A DNA stretch of 64,000 nt, from assembly GCF_020379485.1 (NCBI RefSeq), contig NC_063450.1:26078137-26142136 (forward strand). Reading direction: 5' to 3'. Both the position numbers and the translations under genes were made by a program. Below are positions 59,434 to 64,000 of this stretch, piece after piece. Position 1 is the first letter of the stretch. Each line of letters begins with the position of its first letter. The notes beneath the pieces are model-generated. The model worked only from the letters and a program-made list of their open reading frames with translations, searched no databases and was not told the origin of the DNA. The stretch comes from Brassica napus. Taxonomy: Eukaryota; Streptophyta; Magnoliopsida; Brassicales; Brassicaceae.

Positions 59434-59469
<36 letters not shown>

Positions 59470-59742
59470 ACATATCTAAAATATTTAAAAAGACTGCCAA
59501 AATATACATATATAGTATGTTAATTCCATAAATATGATGTCTTAACCGTGATATCTCGAAAATCGGCTAAATTTTATTCTATGACATAAGAATAATATGT
59601 ACTAATTTTTATTAAAAATATTCAAAAATAGTAATATTGTGACAAAATCTTAAATAAGCGGGATCCGAGTGAGCAGTATTCACTAAATGAGAGGAAGTAT
59701 TTGTTGTAGTTAGTTTGGGCAAATTCTTCAATCGTTTTAGGG

Positions 59743-60850
59743 TGTGACCGGTGTGACCGCAGCGGTCGCAGTTGCGGTCGCAGACGCTGCGGTTACGGAA
59801 GTTTACGGATGTGAGTGGTTGCAGTTTTAAGAGATTTGTACAACTGGTACTGCGGTTAGAAATTAGTGTGTTTGCGGGAGACTTATGAGTGGTTAACCAC
59901 TAAATACAATAGCGGTTAAATAATAAATTAACAATATTTACATTTTAAATAATTATAAAAATAGAGAAATTCTACTAAATAGACTATTTTCAAGTTTTAG
60001 TCGCAAAAATAGACCACAAAGAGGAAAAGGACCAAAATGTTTCATTTAATAGGTAAAATGACACTAATATCCTAGATATATAAAAAAATAAAAAAAAATA
60101 TATATTTTTTTTATAGTTTTAGATAATATGTTTTCAAATTCGAACATTTTTCTAAAATTTGTTTTTTTGAAATTTTTTTTTCGAATTTTTTTTTATTTTT
60201 TTTGAAATTTTTTTTTTGTAATTCGAAAATTCTTTTTTAAACTATTTTAAAAATTTTTATTTTCAAATTTTTAATATTTTTTTTATTTTATAAAATTTTA
60301 AACTTCACTCCCAAATCTCCACTCCTTAACTTTAAACCCTAAGGTTTGGATTAGTTAACCCTAGTGGTATAAACGTATATTTACCTCTTTAATGAAACAT
60401 TTAGGTCATTTTGATCTTTAGAGTCTATATTTGTGATAAAACATTTTTTAGTGATATCCTAGGGTATTTCTCATAAAAATATCAAACATCATAATATTAT
60501 AATAAATATAAAAATTATATTTATAAAATTATATTTTTAATTTTTTTACAATGAAATTATTTTTATTTTAACATTTTATAATATATATATTTTAGTATTT
60601 TTATTATTTTAATTAAAAAATTTATTTTATTTTTATTTTTGTATTTATATTGTTTAAAAAAAAATTTATCCTCCCACAGCCGTCCGCAACCGCAAACGCT
60701 AGCTGAAACCAGCTTTTAAATTTAAGAGGTTCATAGCAGTTTGAAGCGGTTTAGAGCGGTTTAGAACGGTTTAGAGCGGTTTGAGTGATTGTTGCAAAAC
60801 GCTAACAACCGCTATAAACCACAAAAGTTGCGTTTGCGGGTGGTAGCGGG
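59743..60850. repeat. GC-rich GCGGTT-type repeat, interrupted by a MITE
   Basis: The left part (59743-59860) has GTGACCGCAGCGGTCGCAG and GCGGTTACGG. The right part (60665-60850) has CCGTCCGCAACCGCAAACGC, about five copies of GCGGTTTAGA (60740-60792), and TTGCGTTTGCGGGTGGTAGC. The two sides are roughly inverted. This resembles crucifer hAT-like repeats, but no clean terminal repeats or duplication could be set, so it may be truncated. Confidence 0.5.
59964..60472. mobile_element. Mutator-like MITE, 509 bp
   Basis: An exact 9-bp target duplication ATAAAAATA (59955-59963 and 60473-60481) surrounds long imperfect terminal repeats of about 70 bp: GAGAAATTCTACTAAATAGA on the left, GAGAAATACCCTAGGATATC reading inward on the right, then shared GTTTTA(G/T)C(G/A)CAAA(A/T)ATAGAC and AAA(T/A)GACC-type words. 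A 9-bp duplication with long TIRs is the MULE signature. The A/T-homopolymer core has no gene. Confidence 0.85.
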
Positions 60851-61440
60851 AATGCACTTAATTTTCTGTTGATGTTATCATAAGTTTATAAAGTAGTTCC
60901 CAAAACTTCTATAACACATGTCCGGAGTTTTTAATGAGGAAGCATTAAAAGCTGAAATTTAGTATATTTATACTATGTAATTTCGAATTGAAAATTCATG
61001 ATCACTATGGATGATTGATCATGTCCATATTATTTTTTGTAACTATTACATCACTAGTATTATAATGACTAATCAGACGGTGGTGGTTTAATGATGACGT
61101 ATATTTTGATTAAAAAGACGATATGTTTACAGTATTTATTTTGTTTTAATGAGAATTTAGAAAAGTAAATTAAATAAAAGATTCCTTCAATCAAAATAAT
61201 ATTCCAAGCGGAATACTAAATGAGAAGGGTTCCTTGAATTATAGTTTCTTACTGGTTTGAACGATAAACAATGGAATATGCCTTGCTATAATTAAAATGG
61301 CATCATTCTGTCCACACGATTTTAGTTTTTGATTCCATTTGCTATCAGAAAATTAAGATAAAAAACATTTGTTGTAGACTGTAGTTCCGTTAGTATAAAA
61401 CTATAAGTTATATTAATATATGCCTTATCGTAGACCGTTG
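60851..61440. other. AT-rich intergenic, nothing recognised
   Basis: No gene or bounded repeat seen. Confidence 0.5.
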
Positions 61441-64000
61441 TGGAATGTCAGAGGTATTAATGAAACTGACAAGCATAGTAAATTTCGGAGGTGGATATAT
61501 AACCACCATATTAGTGTAGGCGCCCTTTTATAAACCCACCTTAAAGAACCCTCTATGATCCCAGTCATCAACTCCCTCTGTCCTGGCTGGAACTTCTACT
61601 CTGGAACTTCTATTCTAACCATCAATCTGATCACGATGGCAGGATCGTTCTCATCTGAAAACCCTCAATCAATGTCACTTTGTTACATCAGTCTCGACAA
61701 TCCATGACCTGTCGAGTAGACTCTCCACTAAATGCTCCTTTCTTCTTCACTGCCATATACGCAGGAAACACTGCAGAAGAGAGGACCGATCTATGGGTTG
61801 AACTTCTAACCTTACAAAATTCTTTCTTGCTAGATTCTTTTCCCTGGTTGGTTGGTGGAAACTTTAACGAGATCACTCACCCAGCAGAGCACTCTGCATC
61901 CACTGTCACTTCATTCACTCCCCACATGGTTGAGTTCAACACCTGTCTCAGTCAACTTGAAATCAGAGACCTGAGGTTCCATGGTCCGAGATTCACTTGG
62001 TCGAACAAGTGCCCTGAAAACCCCATTGCAAAGAAACTTGATCGAGCCTTGATCAACGAGCACTGGCTTGACCTCTACCCCAACAGCCTAGCTAAATTCC
62101 TACCTCCTGAATTTTCTGATCACTCACCCTGTTGCATTATCCTTGACAGCCCTCTCCCCCTAGCCGGAACCAAACCCTTCAAATTTTTCAACTACCTGAC
62201 CTCTCATCCTGACTTCCTCTCCCTGGTGGCTGAGTTTTGGACTTGCACTGAAAATGAGATTCAAACTCTTGCTTTGTTGAGTGCTAAACAGAAAGAGTTA
62301 AAGAGAGAGTTAAAGAGATTAAATAAAGAAAACTTCTCAGAGATTCAAAAAAGAGTGATTGAAACTAACAGTTTGTTTACCCATGCGCAGGTTTTATCTC
62401 TTCAACAACCAACATGTCCCAACTTTGCTGCAGAAAGAGAGCTGCGAGACAAATTGAACATGCCCAGAAGAGTGGAAGAAGAATATTTCAAACAACTATC
62501 TAGAATCAACTGGCTAAAGTGTTGAGATCTTAATACCAGCTACTTTCAGAAAGTAGCAAAGGCTAGGAAAGCTTACAATACGATCACCATCCTCATCGGT
62601 ATGAATGGTTTTGAAGCCACTTCCCCAAAGGACATCGGCAACATCGCATTATCTCATTTCCAAAGCATTCTTGGGCCTCCAACTCACAAAACATCACCAG
62701 TTTTGATTTCACAGGTTGTTGACATGATTCGCACGGACAGGTTCTTTATCTCTCCAGCACAGTCTGCTCAACTTTCCCCGATTCCCTCTCCAGCAGACAT
62801 AACAAAAACTATGTTCAGACTCAACCAGAATAAAAGTCCCGGTCCAGATGGTTTTACTTCGAGTTTCTACATAGCATCTTGGGGAATCTTAGGGACATAA
62901 GTAATCAATGCCATAATCGCTTTCTTTAACTCCTCTTCTCTCCCACAAGCCACAAACTCTACCATCCTTACCTTTTTACCTAAATTCCCTGGAGCTACAG
63001 TTATTAAAGATTAGAGACCTATTTCATGCTGCAATACCCTCTACAAAGTCATCTCTAAACTCCTAGTGGGTCGCCTAAAACCACTTCTCCCCTCTATCAG
63101 TTTACCTAACCAAACAGCTTTCATCAAAGGGCGACTACTAAGGGAAAATTGCTTACTTGCGGCTGAGATAATGTCTGGTTATCATAATCAAAGAGGACAG
63201 AAGAAGCTCACCTTAAAGATTGATATAGCCAAGGCATTTAACTCAGTCAGATGGGACTTTCTCACTGCTTGCCTCCATGCGCTCAACCTTCCTGACCTGT
63301 ACATTCAGTGGCTCACTTCTTGCTACTCTACTCCATCCTTCTCTGTGGGCATCAACGGGAGACTCCATGGGTTCTTCAGTGGTACTAAGGGGCTGCGCCA
63401 ACGCGATCCCCTGTCACCATACCTGTTCGGAATTGTCATGAATATACTATCTCAAAAACTAAATGAAGCAGCGCAGTCAGGCCGATTTGGTTATCATCCT
63501 AATTGCCAAGATTCAAGTCTCACACACTTATGCTTTGCCGATGATATTCTCATATTTACTGACGGTTCTTCTAACTCTGTCGAAGGAGTTCTCCAGGTCT
63601 TAAAAGAATTCAAAGCCTTCTCTGGACTAGCCATAAGTGTGGAGAAATCCTGCTTCTTTCCAAGTGGGTTAACTGAAGATGAGACGACTTCCATTGTTTC
63701 TACCACTGGCATCTCTGTTGGTTCCCTTCTCGTACGATACCTAGGCCTACCGCTTAACTCCAAGAAGCTCTCAATTGCCAATTGTGAACCACTCCTGCAA
63801 CAGGTCAGATCCAAAATCAACTCATGGACATCAAAATATTTATCCTTTGCAGGCAGACAAGTGCTCATTTCTACAGTCATAGCTGGCATAACGAATTTCT
63901 GGTGTGGAGCTTTTGTCTTACCAAAAGAATGTATCCACGCAATAGATAAAATGTGCAACGCATTTCTCTGGAAAGGAACCCTTGAAGGTAGATATGTGGC
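61440..64000 (+). mobile_element. LINE of a second family, cut by the window end
   Basis: Endonuclease and reverse transcriptase of a plant non-LTR element, with protein motifs clearly different from the two other LINEs here (Ta11-like group by general appearance). It begins near WNVRGINETDKH (61446) without a visible ORF1 upstream, so it is either 5'-truncated or eroded. The 3' end lies outside the window. Confidence 0.75.
61446..64000 (+). pseudogene. LINE ORF2 (endonuclease-RT), decayed, partial
   Basis: The first part (61446-61620) is in other frames: WNVRGINETDKH, then SLCPGWNFYSG. From 61680 a single frame runs to the edge: endonuclease FTAIYAGNTAEERTDLW, GGNFNEITHPAEHS, GPRFTWSNKCP, LDRALIN and FSDHSPCCI, then RT NKSPGPDGF, RPISCCNTLYKVISKLL, LTLKIDIAKAFNSVRWDFL, GLRQRDPLSPYLF and LCFADDILIF. 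Stops in this frame: TGA 62523-62525 (LKCxDLN site, normally Gly), TAA 62898-62900 and TAG 63012-63014. The RT has GLRQR for GLRQG and AFN for AFD, both unusual. Non-functional. Confidence 0.8.

Larger units (their letters stand above)
43104..59464 (+). mobile_element. L1-type LINE, young, split by a gypsy element
   Basis: A 14-bp target duplication AAACTACATATCTA (43090-43103 and 59465-59478) and a poly(A) of about 30 (from 59435) fix the ends. Without the nested gypsy element and one copy of its 5-bp duplication the LINE is about 6.27 kb. It has intact ORF1 (43227-45149) and ORF2 (45236-46440 plus 56533-59410) with only two nonsense codons. It inserted 10-23 bp downstream of the Helitron end. 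Confidence 0.9.

Noticed and set aside
1..64000. CRISPR array or bacterial operon structure
   Set aside because: Introns, plant retroelements and gene families show nuclear plant DNA; none of the repeat arrays has regular unique spacers.

Overview
The window is plant nuclear DNA, almost certainly from a Brassica-type crucifer. The evidence is the AT-rich intergenic sequence, GT-AG introns, crucifer-style Helitron ends, plant L1-type LINEs carrying RNase H, an Athila-lineage Ty3/gypsy element, and three host genes whose closest known relatives sit side by side on Arabidopsis chromosome 1 (At1g22220, At1g22230 and At1g22240, from memory). More than half of the window is transposable element.

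Layout: 1-5206 is a decayed Ty1/copia element on the minus strand, cut by the left edge, with one LTR. 5.2-10 kb holds small DNA transposons (two Stowaway-like MITEs, an hAT MITE with an 8-bp target duplication) and a Helitron. 10262-12856 is a five-coding-exon Pumilio gene (APUM8-like, minus strand) with two in-frame stops. 13-20 kb is AT-rich, with tandem repeats and two Helitrons, one of which carries a tRNA-derived SINE. 20105-26180 is a decayed LINE with a 16-bp target duplication. 28-30.2 kb holds two inverted-repeat elements, one filled by a minisatellite. 31.2-34.4 kb is a patchwork of gene remnants (PAT1-like, an unrecognised protein) split by an hAT-type element that has captured a fragment of a LepA/EF4 gene. 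34939-35766 is an At1g22230-like gene with one premature stop. 37559-40429 is a Harbinger-like transposon with a decayed transposase, and 40850-41806 is an intact F-box gene (AUF2-like). 42347-43080 is a Helitron. 43104-59464 is a young LINE split by an Athila-type retrotransposon (46441-56527) that keeps a full-length 1893-residue gag-pol frame. 59.7-60.9 kb is a GC-rich repeat holding a Mutator-like MITE. From about 61440 to the right edge is a third LINE of another family.

The three host genes are all on the minus strand and in the Arabidopsis order, but transposons spread them over about 30 kb. Only AUF2 is open throughout; the other two carry premature stops, as expected for a duplicated segment losing genes after polyploidy. 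The rest is a nested record of insertions whose order can be read from target-site duplications: a LINE beside a Helitron, a gypsy element inside that LINE, a SINE inside a Helitron, a MITE inside a repeat, and an hAT inside a gene remnant.
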